In this document: in pieces, positions 17,053-26,401 of the stretch | Layout of the letters: each line of letters begins with the position of its first letter | Numbering within the stretch: the first letter of the stretch is position 1 | Assembly: GCA_020723405.1 (NCBI GenBank) | Contig: DYIY01000004.1 | Coordinates: forward strand, 1-64,000 | Source of the DNA: Thiobacillus denitrificans | Lineage (GTDB): Bacteria > Pseudomonadota > Gammaproteobacteria > Burkholderiales > Thiobacillaceae | Direction: 5' to 3' | Length of the DNA: 64,000 nucleotides | The notes under the pieces: generated by a model | What the model was told of the DNA's origin: nothing | Database searches by the model: none | What the model saw: the letters and a program-made list of their open reading frames with translations, nothing else | Position numbers and translations under genes: made by a program

Positions 17053-17850
17053 ATGCTCGATGCCACCCTGTCCCGGCTGATCCACCGGCGGGCCCACATC
17101 AAGGGCCCCCTGGTCCTCATGTACCACTCCGTGGCCGATGCCGGCCCGCTCCGCCCGGAATGGCCCTGGGCGGTGTCCCGGCAACGCTTCCGGGAGCAAC
17201 TGGACTTTCTCCGGGACGCGGGTTGGCTGACCTGCACCCAGGCAGAGTTGGCAACAGGTGGCCCGTCCCACGGCGAACGGACCGTGGCCATCACCTTCGA
17301 CGACGGTTATGCGGACAACCATGGCGCCTGCGACGATCTGCTCCGACGCGACATGAAGGCGTCCTGGTTCGTCGTGTCCGGTTCCGTGGGCCAGCCGCCC
17401 CGCTGGCAGGATCCGGACCAGCCCCGACTGCGCATCCTGGACGCCGGCCAGCTCCGGGACATGCATGCGGCGGGCATGGAGATCGGCTCCCATACCGTCA
17501 GCCACGCCCGTCTGCCCACCCTGGACGACGCGGCCCTCGCCAGGGAACTCACCGACTCCCGGGCGGCGCTGGAGGATCTGCTGGGTGCCCCGGTGACCGG
17601 ACTGGCCTATCCCTATGGCCTGTACGACGAGCGTTGCCGCACCGCCGCCCGGGATGCCGGGTACCGGCACGCCAGCACGACCCAGAGCGGCTGGGCCCTG
17701 CTCGACAAGGATCCCTTCCTGGTGCGGCGGCTCACCGTGTACAACGCCGACACCGCCGCCACCCTGGCGCGCAAGCTGGCCTACGCGGCCAACGACGTGG
17801 CCTGGTCCCATCTCCTGGGCGAACGCGCCGCCCGCTTCCTGCACAGATGA
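17053..17850 (+). CDS. Polysaccharide deacetylase (NodB domain)
   Basis: This is a carbohydrate esterase family 4-type deacetylase that would remove N-acetyl groups from amino sugars in the polysaccharide or its precursor. The 265-residue protein shows the NodB motifs: TFDDGYAD with the catalytic Asp and metal-binding Asp, SHTVSH with the two zinc-binding His residues, and the later AYPYGLYDE segment. It has no signal peptide, so it may act in the cytoplasm or be exported otherwise. It follows the O-ligase by 19 bp and precedes a family 2 glycosyltransferase by 7 bp. Confidence 0.9.
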   Translation: MLDATLSRLIHRRAHIKGPLVLMYHSVADAGPLRPEWPWAVSRQRFREQLDFLRDAGWLTCTQAELATGGPSHGERTVAITFDDGYADNHGACDDLLRRDMKASWFVVSGSVGQPPRWQDPDQPRLRILDAGQLRDMHAAGMEIGSHTVSHARLPTLDDAALARELTDSRAALEDLLGAPVTGLAYPYGLYDERCRTAARDAGYRHASTTQSGWALLDKDPFLVRRLTVYNADTAATLARKLAYAANDVAWSHLLGERAARFLHR

Positions 17851-17857
17851 ACGCCCC

Positions 17858-18802
17858 ATGACCCGCGTCTCCGTCATCATCCCCTGCTACAACGGCAGCC
17901 GATTCCTGGCCGAGTCCATCGACTCGGCCCTGGCCCAGACCTACCCGGACAAGGAGGTCATCGTGGTGGACGATGGGTCCACCGATGACTCCCCCGGCAT
18001 CATGGACGGCTATGGGGAGCGCATCCGCGTGGTGCGCCAGGCCAATGCGGGCCTGCCGGCGGCGCGCAATGCGGGCATCCGGGTGGCCTCCGGTGAGGCT
18101 TTCGCCTTCCTGGACGCGGACGACTGGTGGGACCCGCAATTCCTGCAACGCATGGTGGACGCCCTGGAGGGCTCCGCCGCCGGCATCGCCTACTGCGGCT
18201 GGCGCAACGTGGGCCTGCCCAGCCCCCGGGACCGTCCCTACGTGCCGCCGGATTACGAAGCGATGCCGGACAAGCTGGAGAAACTGGTGGAGGGGGTGGG
18301 CTGGCCCGTCCACGCCGCCCTCACCCGGCGGGAGGTCCTGTTCGCTGCCGGGCTGTTCAATCCCCAGTTGAAGAGCTGCGAGGACTTTGCCCTGTGGATC
18401 CGCGCCGCCACCCGCAACCGCCTGGTCCTGGTCCCGGAGGTGCTGGCCTTCTATCGCTTCCACGGCAACCAGATGACCAGCAACCGGGGCCGCATCGCCC
18501 TGAGCCACTATGGGGTGCAGAAGACCTTCCTGGCGGAGAACCCCCGTTTCGTCGAGCTGTTCGGTGCGGACAGGATCCGCGCCATGACCAGCGGCGAACT
18601 CCTCAAGCGGGGCTACATCGCCTATTGGGACCGGGATCTGCCCGCCGCCCGGGCCATCTTCCGCCAGGTCATGCGTGACGGCTACGGCCGGGCCAATGAC
18701 TGGAAATACATGCTACCTTCCCTCCTGCCTCTGGCCTGGCACCGGACACTCATCCAGTTGCTGGAACGTAAACCCGCCGCCAACCCGCCGCCGCCCCGAT
18801 GA
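17858..18802 (+). CDS. Glycosyltransferase family 2 protein
   Basis: This is a GT-A inverting glycosyltransferase of 314 residues. It begins VSVIIPCYNGSRFLAESID, has the nucleotide-binding VDDGSTDDSPG and the metal-binding FLDADDWWDP, the hallmarks of family 2. The start at 17858 lies 7 bp after the deacetylase stop; its stop overlaps the next start (ATGA). It is a cytoplasmic enzyme of the same polysaccharide pathway, sugar specificity unknown. Confidence 0.88.
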   Translation: MTRVSVIIPCYNGSRFLAESIDSALAQTYPDKEVIVVDDGSTDDSPGIMDGYGERIRVVRQANAGLPAARNAGIRVASGEAFAFLDADDWWDPQFLQRMVDALEGSAAGIAYCGWRNVGLPSPRDRPYVPPDYEAMPDKLEKLVEGVGWPVHAALTRREVLFAAGLFNPQLKSCEDFALWIRAATRNRLVLVPEVLAFYRFHGNQMTSNRGRIALSHYGVQKTFLAENPRFVELFGADRIRAMTSGELLKRGYIAYWDRDLPAARAIFRQVMRDGYGRANDWKYMLPSLLPLAWHRTLIQLLERKPAANPPPPR

Positions 18803-19716
18803 AGCTCACCTATGCCTTCTGCTCCTACAAGCGGTCCGGCAACCTGCCCAGGTTGGTGGCCGCCATGCGTGCCCAGCGCTGTCCGATCCCCTTCGACATC
18901 CTGGCGGTCAACAACAACAGCCCGGACGACACCCTGGCGGTGCTGGAACGGCTGGCCGGGGAAGGGGGCGCGCCCCTGCGCTTCGTGACAGAAACCGCCC
19001 AGGGCATCGTCCCGGCCCGCAACCGGGCCCTGGAGGAATCCCTGGACAGCGACATCCTGGTATTCATCGACGACGACGAACTCCCCCAGCCCGGCGTTCT
19101 GGAAGCGGCCTGCGACGCCATCCTCAACGAGGGCGCCCAATGCGCCGGGGGACGGGTCCAGGTGGACTTCACCCCCCACGTGCGGCCGAAGTGGCTCGGG
19201 GACGAGCTGCTGGGGTTCCTGGCGGAGGTGGACCACGGCCCCAAGCCGTTCTGGATCCAGGACGAAAGCACCCCCGTCTGGACCGCCAACGTGGCCTACG
19301 ACATGCGCATCTTCCGCGCGCATCCCGAGCTGCGTTTCGACCGGCGCTTCAACCGGGAAGGGCAGAACATCGGCGGCGGGGAGGACGTGAACATGTTCCG
19401 CGCCCTGCTGGCCCAGGGCATGAAGACGCGCTATCGGCCGGACATGGTGGTCAGCCATTTCGTCGAACCCTGGCGGCTGAAGCGGCTGCATTTCCTCAAG
19501 CTGCACTACAGCAACGGCCTGCGCGACGGCCAGTACGGCGATACGGCCTACGGCAGGGGGCTGCTGGGCGTGCCGCCCTTCCTGGTCGCCAACATCGCCC
19601 GCAAGACCTGGCAGGCCACCGTGCATTTCTTCACCAGGCGGCGGGGCACCCTGCGCCAGTACATGACCGCCATCCACGCGGTGGGCGTCCTGGTCGGTCA
19701 TCTGCGCCGACGCTGA
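18799..19716 (+). CDS. Glycosyltransferase family 2 protein
   Basis: This is a GT-A glycosyltransferase of 305 residues that begins KLTYAFCSYKRSGNLPRLV. It has the motif NNNSPDDTLAVL and the acidic FIDDDELPQP in place of the usual DxD, followed by EGQNIGGGEDVNMF in the acceptor region. It overlaps the previous gene by 4 bp. The C-terminal part (about 235-300) has amphipathic helices that may touch the membrane. Specificity is unknown. The 137-bp gap that follows holds no recognisable gene or signal. Confidence 0.85.
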   Translation: MKLTYAFCSYKRSGNLPRLVAAMRAQRCPIPFDILAVNNNSPDDTLAVLERLAGEGGAPLRFVTETAQGIVPARNRALEESLDSDILVFIDDDELPQPGVLEAACDAILNEGAQCAGGRVQVDFTPHVRPKWLGDELLGFLAEVDHGPKPFWIQDESTPVWTANVAYDMRIFRAHPELRFDRRFNREGQNIGGGEDVNMFRALLAQGMKTRYRPDMVVSHFVEPWRLKRLHFLKLHYSNGLRDGQYGDTAYGRGLLGVPPFLVANIARKTWQATVHFFTRRRGTLRQYMTAIHAVGVLVGHLRRR

Positions 19717-19853
19717 GGGGACGGGATGCCCGCCGCCTGCCCCCCCGCCCACGCCGCTCCGGCAGGACTGCCCTCGGCGGCTGTCTGGCTGAGGACGCCT
19801 GCGCCGCCCTCCCCCTTGCGACGCGCTTCCCCCATCCTGCGCCGGTCTTCTCC

Positions 19854-20816
19854 ATGCAGGTAACCCTGGTCATCCCCCTGCGCATTGATCCGGACCGGCC
19901 CGTCTCCGACCTGGATCGGTTTGTCGCTCTGGGCCTGCCTTCCCTGGACAGGTGCATGGCGGAGGGATTCGTGCGCGAACTGCTGGTCATCAGTCCGGAG
20001 GAGGACGTGGCGGCATGCCAACGGGCCCTGGCCGGAGCCAGCCGGTTTCCCATCCGCGTCATCGAGGAAGCCCGGATCCAGCCGGGCATCGCCCAGGACC
20101 GGGGCTGGCACAAGCAGCAGATTCTGAAACTCGCCGTCGCCAGCCAGGTGGCAACGACCTGGTACATCACCCTGGATGCCGACGTGCTCTGCACCCGCCG
20201 GGTGGATGAGGCGTTTCTCTTTCCCGACGGCAAGGCCATCTGGCAACGGGAAAGGGCGGACCTGCACTGGAAATGGTGGACCACCAGCCAGCAGGTGTTG
20301 GGCTGCGGCCTGGACCTGGAAGACGGCACGCCCATGTTCGGCGTCACCCCCGCCCTGCTGCACGGGCCCAGCGTGATGGCCCTCACGGCCTTCCTGAGCG
20401 GCAAGCACCCGGAAGGGGATTGGGCACGCATGCTCCTGGACCGGAAGAAGGAGGTCTGGACCGAATACTCCCTGTACTGGACGTATCTGCTGATGCAAGG
20501 CCTGACCGGACAGTATTACTCCACCTCGCCCAACACCCCCTATGCCCGGCATTCCGTCTGGAGCAAGGATGAACTGAGCACGCTGAGCCAGGCCGTGCTG
20601 GACGATCTCTTCGCCGGAAACGCCAGCCATGCCTTCATGGTGTTCCAGAGCAACATGGAACAGTCCCTGGCCTCCACCGTGAAGCTGCTGTGCCCCTACC
20701 TGGGCAACCGTCCCGGCCCCACCTTGTGCGAGGCCTGGACCTGGCACCGCCATGCCTGGCGTTACAGGTTGCGCAAGCTCTTGCGCCCGCTGCGCAACCG
20801 CCTGACGGTACAGTGA
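19854..20816 (+). CDS. DUF6492-like protein, putative glycosyltransferase fold
   Basis: This 320-residue protein of uncertain function looks like members of the DUF6492 group often found in glycan clusters. The N-terminal stretch VTLVIPLRIDPDRPVSDLDR and the acidic TLDADVLCTRR resemble GT-A transferases with a DxD motif, so a sugar or phosphosugar transfer role is plausible but unproven. A helix rich in Arg and Trp ends the protein (AWRYRLRKLLRPLRNR). The ATG at 19854 was chosen because the homology-like start MQVTLVIPLR begins there and the upstream extension runs through other genes. It lies on the same strand inside the polysaccharide cluster. Confidence 0.6.
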   Translation: MQVTLVIPLRIDPDRPVSDLDRFVALGLPSLDRCMAEGFVRELLVISPEEDVAACQRALAGASRFPIRVIEEARIQPGIAQDRGWHKQQILKLAVASQVATTWYITLDADVLCTRRVDEAFLFPDGKAIWQRERADLHWKWWTTSQQVLGCGLDLEDGTPMFGVTPALLHGPSVMALTAFLSGKHPEGDWARMLLDRKKEVWTEYSLYWTYLLMQGLTGQYYSTSPNTPYARHSVWSKDELSTLSQAVLDDLFAGNASHAFMVFQSNMEQSLASTVKLLCPYLGNRPGPTLCEAWTWHRHAWRYRLRKLLRPLRNRLTVQ

Positions 20817-20917
20817 TGCGCCACGCCCTCCTTCACCCAGAGCGGTACACAATCCAGCCCGACCCGGCATGACCGGGCCATCCAGACAGACACCTCTTCA
20901 CAGCGGACTCCAGACCC

Positions 20918-21913
20918 ATGTTCAACAATCAAAAAGTAAGCATCATCCTCACGGTGCTGAACGAAGGCGCGGCGTTGCGGGAACTGCTTGACGCCCTCCT
21001 GGCCCAGAGCCACCCGGCCGACGAGATCGTCCTGGTGGATGGCGGTTCCAGGGACGGCACCCAGGGCATCCTGGAGGACTATGCGCGCAAGTCATCCCGG
21101 GTCCGCTTTTTCGTCGAACCCGGCGTCAACATCTCCCTGGGCCGCAACATCGCCATCACCCGTTCCACGGGGGACATCATCGCCGTCACCGATGGGGGCT
21201 GCCAGCCGGACAAGGATTGGCTGAAGGAACTCCTGCAACCCTTCGCGGCGGATCCGGCGATCGGGGCCGTCAGCGGCCGGTTCGTTCCCGTCTATCTCAA
21301 CACCTTCGAGTATTTTTGCGGCAACCTGTCCATCCCGGACCAGACGGATCTGTCCCACGCCGGCAAGTTCTACGGCCGCTCGTCAGCCTTCCTGCGGGAA
21401 CTCTGGCAACGGGCCGGCGGTTATCCGGAATGGCTCTACACCGGGGAGGACACCCTGTTTGCCATCAAGGCCGGGCGGCTGGGTTACAAGGTCGTCTACG
21501 CGCCCCGCTCGCTGATCGAATGGCGACCCCGGCCCACCCTGCGCAAGATGGCGAAGATGTTCTACCTGTACGGCAAGGGCAATGGCCGGATCCAGAACGG
21601 CGATCTGAAGACCGCCCTCTACTGGCTGAGAAACCACGCGCTGCTCCTGCTCAGCCTGCTGGCCGGGTTCATCACCCCCTGGTTCTGGCTGGTTTCGGCC
21701 TACATGCTCTACCTGTTCATCGGCACCCTCATCCTGCCCGATCTGAACAAGCCGGAACTGCGCAACAGCTCGCCCTTGGCCCGGCTGTTCTACACACCGA
21801 TCATCGTCATGACGCGCAACCTGTCTATCCATCTGGGCTACGTTCGCGGCCACCGCGAATACCTGACGAATCCCGAGTTCAAGGAACGGCTCGATGCCTA
21901 CCTGAAACCGTGA
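20918..21913 (+). CDS. Membrane-linked glycosyltransferase family 2 protein
   Basis: This GT-A glycosyltransferase of 331 residues has a C-terminal membrane part. It begins VSIILTVLNEGAALRELLD, has LVDGGSRDGTQGIL and VTDGGCQPDKDW, and later YTGEDTLFAIKAGRLGYKV with the acceptor-site acidic residues. Residues about 237-278 form one or two membrane segments (LLLLSLLAGFITPWFWLVSA), so it is probably bound to the inner membrane. It is separated from the previous gene by 101 bp and from the next by 79 bp. Confidence 0.87.
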   Translation: MFNNQKVSIILTVLNEGAALRELLDALLAQSHPADEIVLVDGGSRDGTQGILEDYARKSSRVRFFVEPGVNISLGRNIAITRSTGDIIAVTDGGCQPDKDWLKELLQPFAADPAIGAVSGRFVPVYLNTFEYFCGNLSIPDQTDLSHAGKFYGRSSAFLRELWQRAGGYPEWLYTGEDTLFAIKAGRLGYKVVYAPRSLIEWRPRPTLRKMAKMFYLYGKGNGRIQNGDLKTALYWLRNHALLLLSLLAGFITPWFWLVSAYMLYLFIGTLILPDLNKPELRNSSPLARLFYTPIIVMTRNLSIHLGYVRGHREYLTNPEFKERLDAYLKP

Positions 21914-21992
21914 GAGCCAGCGCTTACCCCCTTCCGGCATCCTGTCGCGTCTCCTGGTCCCAGGCTGCGGGACCCGCTCCCCTGCGCTGCCG

Positions 21993-24176
21993 ATGAACCA
22001 CCTGACCCACATTCGCAGACGCACTGTCGCCGGCCTCCTGGGGCCCCTGGCCCTGGCCGGCGCCGGGGCGGGCCTGGCCGGGTGGACGCTGCTGCTGCCC
22101 GGCCCCTTGCTCATTGCGCCGACCCTCTGGGTGCTGCTGCTGATCGTGCAATCCCTGCGGCATTTCTCCCGCTCCGGCCCCCAGTTGCAGGAAGAGATCC
22201 TCGCCCACAACCTGCTGTATTCCATCTATGCCCTGCTCCGCCTCGCGGCCTGGGCCTGGCTCATTTCTGCGGCCATGGCCCTGGTCGGCATCAGTTTCCT
22301 GCGCGCCCTGGCCTTTGCCCTGGACTGGCGGGTCACGCCGGCCCTGGGCCTGGGGTTCGCCTTCCTGGGCATCCTGGCCCTCTCCGCCTTCCAGTTCTGC
22401 CGGCAGTTGCTGCACATCCCCGCCAGCATCGAAGCCTCGTCCAACTACCGCATGAGCCGCTTCTACCGGCTCTGGTCCCTGCTCACCCCGGCCCGCCTGC
22501 ACCGGGCGGGGTGGGCTCTCTTGTTGCTCTATGCCGGGGTGGCGCTGGCCGGCACGGCAAGCCTGTTGCTGGCCGGACAGCATGGCAGCGGCGCGGGGCT
22601 GGCCCTGCTCCACCTGGCCGTCCTCTCGCACTTCCTGTTCTGGCGGCGCGACGGGGAACCCGCTCCGGCCAGGGCCCCCAGCGGCATGCAGCGGCCCAAC
22701 ATCCTGCTCATGGGCGTCGATTCCCTGCGCCATGACCGGGTGAACAGCGGCCGGGGCCTGACCCCCCATGCCGACGCCCTGGCCGCCAAGGGCTTCCATT
22801 TCACCCGCTGCTACGTGCCCTGTGCCCGCACCGCCCCCAGCCTGGCCTCATTGCTGTGCAGCAACTGGCCCCAGGATCACGGCATCCGCGACAACTTCGC
22901 CACTCCGGATGAGGCCAAGCTGGACGGTTTGCCGCTGCCGGCCCATCTCGCACAGCAGGGCTACGACACCGTCGCCATAAGCGATTGGTGCGGATCGGAC
23001 CTGGGTAAATTCCCCTTCGGCTTCAACACCGTGGACCTGCCCGAGGACCAGTGGAACATCCGTTATCTGTTGCGTCAGGGGCCGAAGGATCTGCGGCTTT
23101 TCCTGTCCCTGTTCACCCACAACGACTTCGGTCGCGTCTTTCTGCCGGAAATCCACTTCCTGGCGGGCATTCCCATGACCCGCCAGTTGGGCCTGGCCAC
23201 CCGCCGGGCCATCAGCGGCATGGCGCGGAAGGGAGGGCAGCCTTTCTTCATCAACACCTTCTTTTCCTCCACCCACGCCCCCTTCGGCTCCGAGCATCCC
23301 TATTACGTCCGATTTGCCGATGGGGCATACCAGGGCGCGTGCAAGTTCGTCATGGGCGGTCTGACCGAACCCTTCGAGGTCGTGCAACGCCAGGGCCAGG
23401 GCAAGGCCTTCTTCGATTACGAGCAGATCCTCAAACTCTATGACGGCTGCGTGCAGTCCTTCGATGACGAGTTGCAGCGCATCCTGGACCACCTGGCGGC
23501 CTGCGGCCTGGCGGACAACACCATCGTGGTCCTCTACAGCGACCACGGCATGGAGTTCTTCGAGCGGGAGACCTGGGGCCAGGGCAACAGCGTCATCGTT
23601 GACGAAGGCGCACGCATCCCCTTCGTCCTCCATGACCCGCGGGTCCCGGGCGGCCAGTGCATCGATGCCGTCACGCGCAGCATCGACATCGCCCCCACCC
23701 TGCTGGATCTGGCCGGCCTGCCCATTCCGCCGGCCATGCAAGGGGTGTCCCTGCGTACTGCCATGGCGGACCCCCAGGCCGCACCGTCGCTGTCCGCCTA
23801 TTCCGAAACCGGGGTCTGGTTCACCCGGGTGCCCAGCCTGGAAGCGGAGCACGTCACCTACCCCGACCTGCCCGACCTGCTGGAGATACCGGACAAGGGT
23901 AAAGGCGACATCACCCTCAAACCCCATTGCAAGGGGCTCGTCGTGGCCGCGAAGGATCGCATGCTGTGCACCGACCGCTGGAAACTGGTGCGCCAACCCA
24001 TGCGCCACGGCGTGGAATACAAGCTGTTCGATCTGCGCAACGACCCGGAGTGCTGGCATGACGTGGCCGCTGGGCACGCTGAAGTTCTGGGGGAAATGCG
24101 CGGGCGCCTGGAGGCCATGGTCGCGGCGGACCCCGACCTGCGCGCCGGAACGGCGGCGGTAGAATGCAGGCCATGA
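21993..24176 (+). CDS. Sulfatase-fold membrane enzyme with threonine at the catalytic position
   Basis: This 727-residue protein has five or six membrane segments in residues 10-215 and then a periplasmic alkaline-phosphatase/sulfatase-fold domain. Visible landmarks are NILLMGVDSLRHDRV (metal-binding Asp243), CARTAPSLASLL (277-288) and LYSDHGMEFFE (second metal pair). At the place where true sulfatases have the formylglycine Cys of C-x-P-S-R, this protein has Thr280 and lacks the Arg. That is the pattern of phosphoethanolamine and phosphoglycerol transferases such as EptA or LtaS, so it more likely adds or removes a phospho-group on the glycan than sulfate. It overlaps the next gene by ATGA. 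Confidence 0.75.
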   Translation: MNHLTHIRRRTVAGLLGPLALAGAGAGLAGWTLLLPGPLLIAPTLWVLLLIVQSLRHFSRSGPQLQEEILAHNLLYSIYALLRLAAWAWLISAAMALVGISFLRALAFALDWRVTPALGLGFAFLGILALSAFQFCRQLLHIPASIEASSNYRMSRFYRLWSLLTPARLHRAGWALLLLYAGVALAGTASLLLAGQHGSGAGLALLHLAVLSHFLFWRRDGEPAPARAPSGMQRPNILLMGVDSLRHDRVNSGRGLTPHADALAAKGFHFTRCYVPCARTAPSLASLLCSNWPQDHGIRDNFATPDEAKLDGLPLPAHLAQQGYDTVAISDWCGSDLGKFPFGFNTVDLPEDQWNIRYLLRQGPKDLRLFLSLFTHNDFGRVFLPEIHFLAGIPMTRQLGLATRRAISGMARKGGQPFFINTFFSSTHAPFGSEHPYYVRFADGAYQGACKFVMGGLTEPFEVVQRQGQGKAFFDYEQILKLYDGCVQSFDDELQRILDHLAACGLADNTIVVLYSDHGMEFFERETWGQGNSVIVDEGARIPFVLHDPRVPGGQCIDAVTRSIDIAPTLLDLAGLPIPPAMQGVSLRTAMADPQAAPSLSAYSETGVWFTRVPSLEAEHVTYPDLPDLLEIPDKGKGDITLKPHCKGLVVAAKDRMLCTDRWKLVRQPMRHGVEYKLFDLRNDPECWHDVAAGHAEVLGEMRGRLEAMVAADPDLRAGTAAVECRP

Positions 24177-25144
24177 CCGAGTCCTCCCAAGCCCTGCGCG
24201 TCAGCGTCGTCATCCCCGCCTACAACGCCGCGCGCTTCCTCCCCTCGGCAGTGGCCAGCCTGCGGGCCCAAAGCCGGGCGGTGGATGAGATCATCGTCGT
24301 CGATGACGGGTCCCGGGATGACACCCGCCAGGTGGTGGCCGGCCTGGGGGCGGACATCGTCTATGTCCACCAGGAGAATGCCGGGGTGTCGGCGGCCCGC
24401 AACCGGGGCATCGCCCGGGCGACGGGTGAGCTGGTGGGGTTTCTCGACGCGGACGACTTCTGGATGCCGGAGAAGGTGGAGCGGCAGGTGGCGGTGTTCC
24501 GCCGCCACCCGGATGTGGCCCTGGTGGCCAGCGACCGCTGCGACGTGGACGACCAGGGGCGGATCCTGCTGGATTCCCTGTTCCGCCGGCAGAATCTGGC
24601 CAAGCTGTTCCTGGATCTGGACGGCGCCCCCCTGCCCCAAGCCCTGGGCAGGCTGGTCAGGACCAACTTCCTGCCCACCAGCAGCGTCATGGTGCGCAAG
24701 GCCGCCCTCGCTGAAGTGGGGGTGTTCGAGACCTCCATACGCTTTGGCGAGGATCTGGATCTGTGGGCCCGCATCGCCGCCCGGTACGGGGTGGTCTGCC
24801 TGCCCCAGGTGCTGGTGCGCTACCGGCTCCATGACAGCAATGCCACTTTGCAGACCGAACAGTTGTTCAAGGACGTGGTGAAGGTCATGCAGAGAATCCG
24901 CGACTGGGGCAGGCCCGCCCTGGCGTCGCAAGGGCTGGACGCCGATGCCCTGGTGGCCAACGCCTGGTGGGAGTTGGGCTACTGGTACTTCCAGTCGGAG
25001 CATCCGGGACGCGCCCGGGGACCCATGTGGGCCAGCCTGCGCGAGAAAGCCAGCGTCCGCGCCTTGAAGTACGCGGTCCTCAGTCTGCTGCCGGGTGTGT
25101 CCATCACGGCACTTCGCGGTCTCAAACAACGGATGACAGGTTGA
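24173..25144 (+). CDS. Glycosyltransferase family 2 protein
   Basis: This is a GT-A glycosyltransferase of 323 residues with VSVVIPAYNAARFLPSAV, VVDDGSRDDTRQVV and GFLDADDFWMPEKVE, all typical of family 2. An ATG at 24164 is possible, but the ATGA overlap at 24173 with the previous stop matches the packing used throughout the cluster. The 3' neighbour starts 3 bp after its stop. It is a cytoplasmic polysaccharide assembly enzyme of unknown sugar specificity. Confidence 0.87.
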   Translation: MTESSQALRVSVVIPAYNAARFLPSAVASLRAQSRAVDEIIVVDDGSRDDTRQVVAGLGADIVYVHQENAGVSAARNRGIARATGELVGFLDADDFWMPEKVERQVAVFRRHPDVALVASDRCDVDDQGRILLDSLFRRQNLAKLFLDLDGAPLPQALGRLVRTNFLPTSSVMVRKAALAEVGVFETSIRFGEDLDLWARIAARYGVVCLPQVLVRYRLHDSNATLQTEQLFKDVVKVMQRIRDWGRPALASQGLDADALVANAWWELGYWYFQSEHPGRARGPMWASLREKASVRALKYAVLSLLPGVSITALRGLKQRMTG

Positions 25145-25147
25145 GAA

Positions 25148-26374
25148 TTGGCCCAGCCCTTGGCAAGAAAACGCATCCTCTACGTGGAAAACGGCATTGG
25201 CTACGGCGGCGCCGTCATCTGTCTGCTGCATCTCGTGCGCAACCTGGACCGGGAGGAATACGACGCCCTGGTGGTCACCGGCATCGGCACCCCGCTCTAC
25301 CAGGCCTTTGCCAAGGAAGCCGGATGGCGACACGTTCCGGACCGCCGCTTCGACACGGTGGGCATGAAGCGCAAGCTGGCCAAGGCCGCCTGGCCGGACT
25401 CCCTGCCAGGCCTGCGCTGGCTGGCCGGACAGTTCGTGGCGCGGCTGGATGACCTGGGCAACTTCATCCCGTATTTCCTGGAATTGCTCTGGACGGCGTG
25501 GCGCTTCAAGGCCGATCTGATCCATGCCAACAACGAGCCCTCCTGCAACCGGGCGGCCCTGCTGGTGGCACGGGTGCTGGGCATCCCGGCCATCGCCCAC
25601 GTGCGCGGTGACCAGACCGGCTCCAGGTCCATGGCCTGGTTCTATCGACTGCCCGGGCATTTCATTCCCGTCTCCCGCTGGATCGCCGACAGCATCGCCA
25701 GGCTGGGCGTCCCGGCGGAGAAAAGCACCACCATCTATGACGGCCTGGAATTGAACAAGCTGGACGTGAACGCCGAAGGCCGGGCTTTCCGGCAGCAGCA
25801 TGGCATACCGGAAACGGCGTTCGTGGTCGGCCTGGTGGGCATGCTGATCCCCTGGAAGGGGCAGCGCCTGTTCCTCGAAGCCGCACGCAAACTGATCCCG
25901 CGCATGCCTGACGCCGTGTTTGCCTTCGTGGGGGGCACACCCGACGAATGCCAGGCCTATGAGCAGGAATTGCGCGGGGCCGTCCTGGCGCCGGAACTGG
26001 AAAACCGTTTCATCTTCACCGGCCATGTCCGGGACATGCCCCCCCTCTACAACGCCCTGGACATCGTGGTTTCCGCTTCCACCTCCCCCGAGCCATTGGG
26101 CATCGTGGTCAGTGAATCCATGACCATGGCCCGCCCCGTCGTCGCCCCCAATCACGGCGGCGCCATGGAGTTGGTGCAGGATGGCGTGACCGGCCTGTTG
26201 TTCCAGGCCAATGACCCCGACAGTCTGGCGAGCGCCATCGAACGCCTGTACCGTGACCCAGCCCTGCGCGAACGTCTGGGCCATACGGCGCGGGGCCACG
26301 CGCTGGCGACGTTCGATGTCCAGGAACACGTCAAGCACGTCTGCGCCGTATACGGGCAGGTGTTGGGCCGCTAG
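25148..26374 (+). CDS. Glycosyltransferase family 4 protein
   Basis: This is a GT-B glycosyltransferase of 408 residues. N-terminal RILYVENGIGYGGAVICLLH is the acceptor-side glycine loop; HVRGDQTGSRS sits mid-protein; and TSPEPLGIVVSESMTMARPV followed by VAPNHGGAMELV forms the EX7E-type nucleotide-sugar site. The most likely start is a TTG at 25148, because no ATG or GTG lies at a sensible position before the conserved N-terminus. It sits 3 bp after the previous gene and 27 bp before a sulfotransferase. Confidence 0.83.
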   Translation: MAQPLARKRILYVENGIGYGGAVICLLHLVRNLDREEYDALVVTGIGTPLYQAFAKEAGWRHVPDRRFDTVGMKRKLAKAAWPDSLPGLRWLAGQFVARLDDLGNFIPYFLELLWTAWRFKADLIHANNEPSCNRAALLVARVLGIPAIAHVRGDQTGSRSMAWFYRLPGHFIPVSRWIADSIARLGVPAEKSTTIYDGLELNKLDVNAEGRAFRQQHGIPETAFVVGLVGMLIPWKGQRLFLEAARKLIPRMPDAVFAFVGGTPDECQAYEQELRGAVLAPELENRFIFTGHVRDMPPLYNALDIVVSASTSPEPLGIVVSESMTMARPVVAPNHGGAMELVQDGVTGLLFQANDPDSLASAIERLYRDPALRERLGHTARGHALATFDVQEHVKHVCAVYGQVLGR

Positions 26375-26401
26375 GCAGGCAAAGCCGAAGAAGGAAAAAA
26401 C

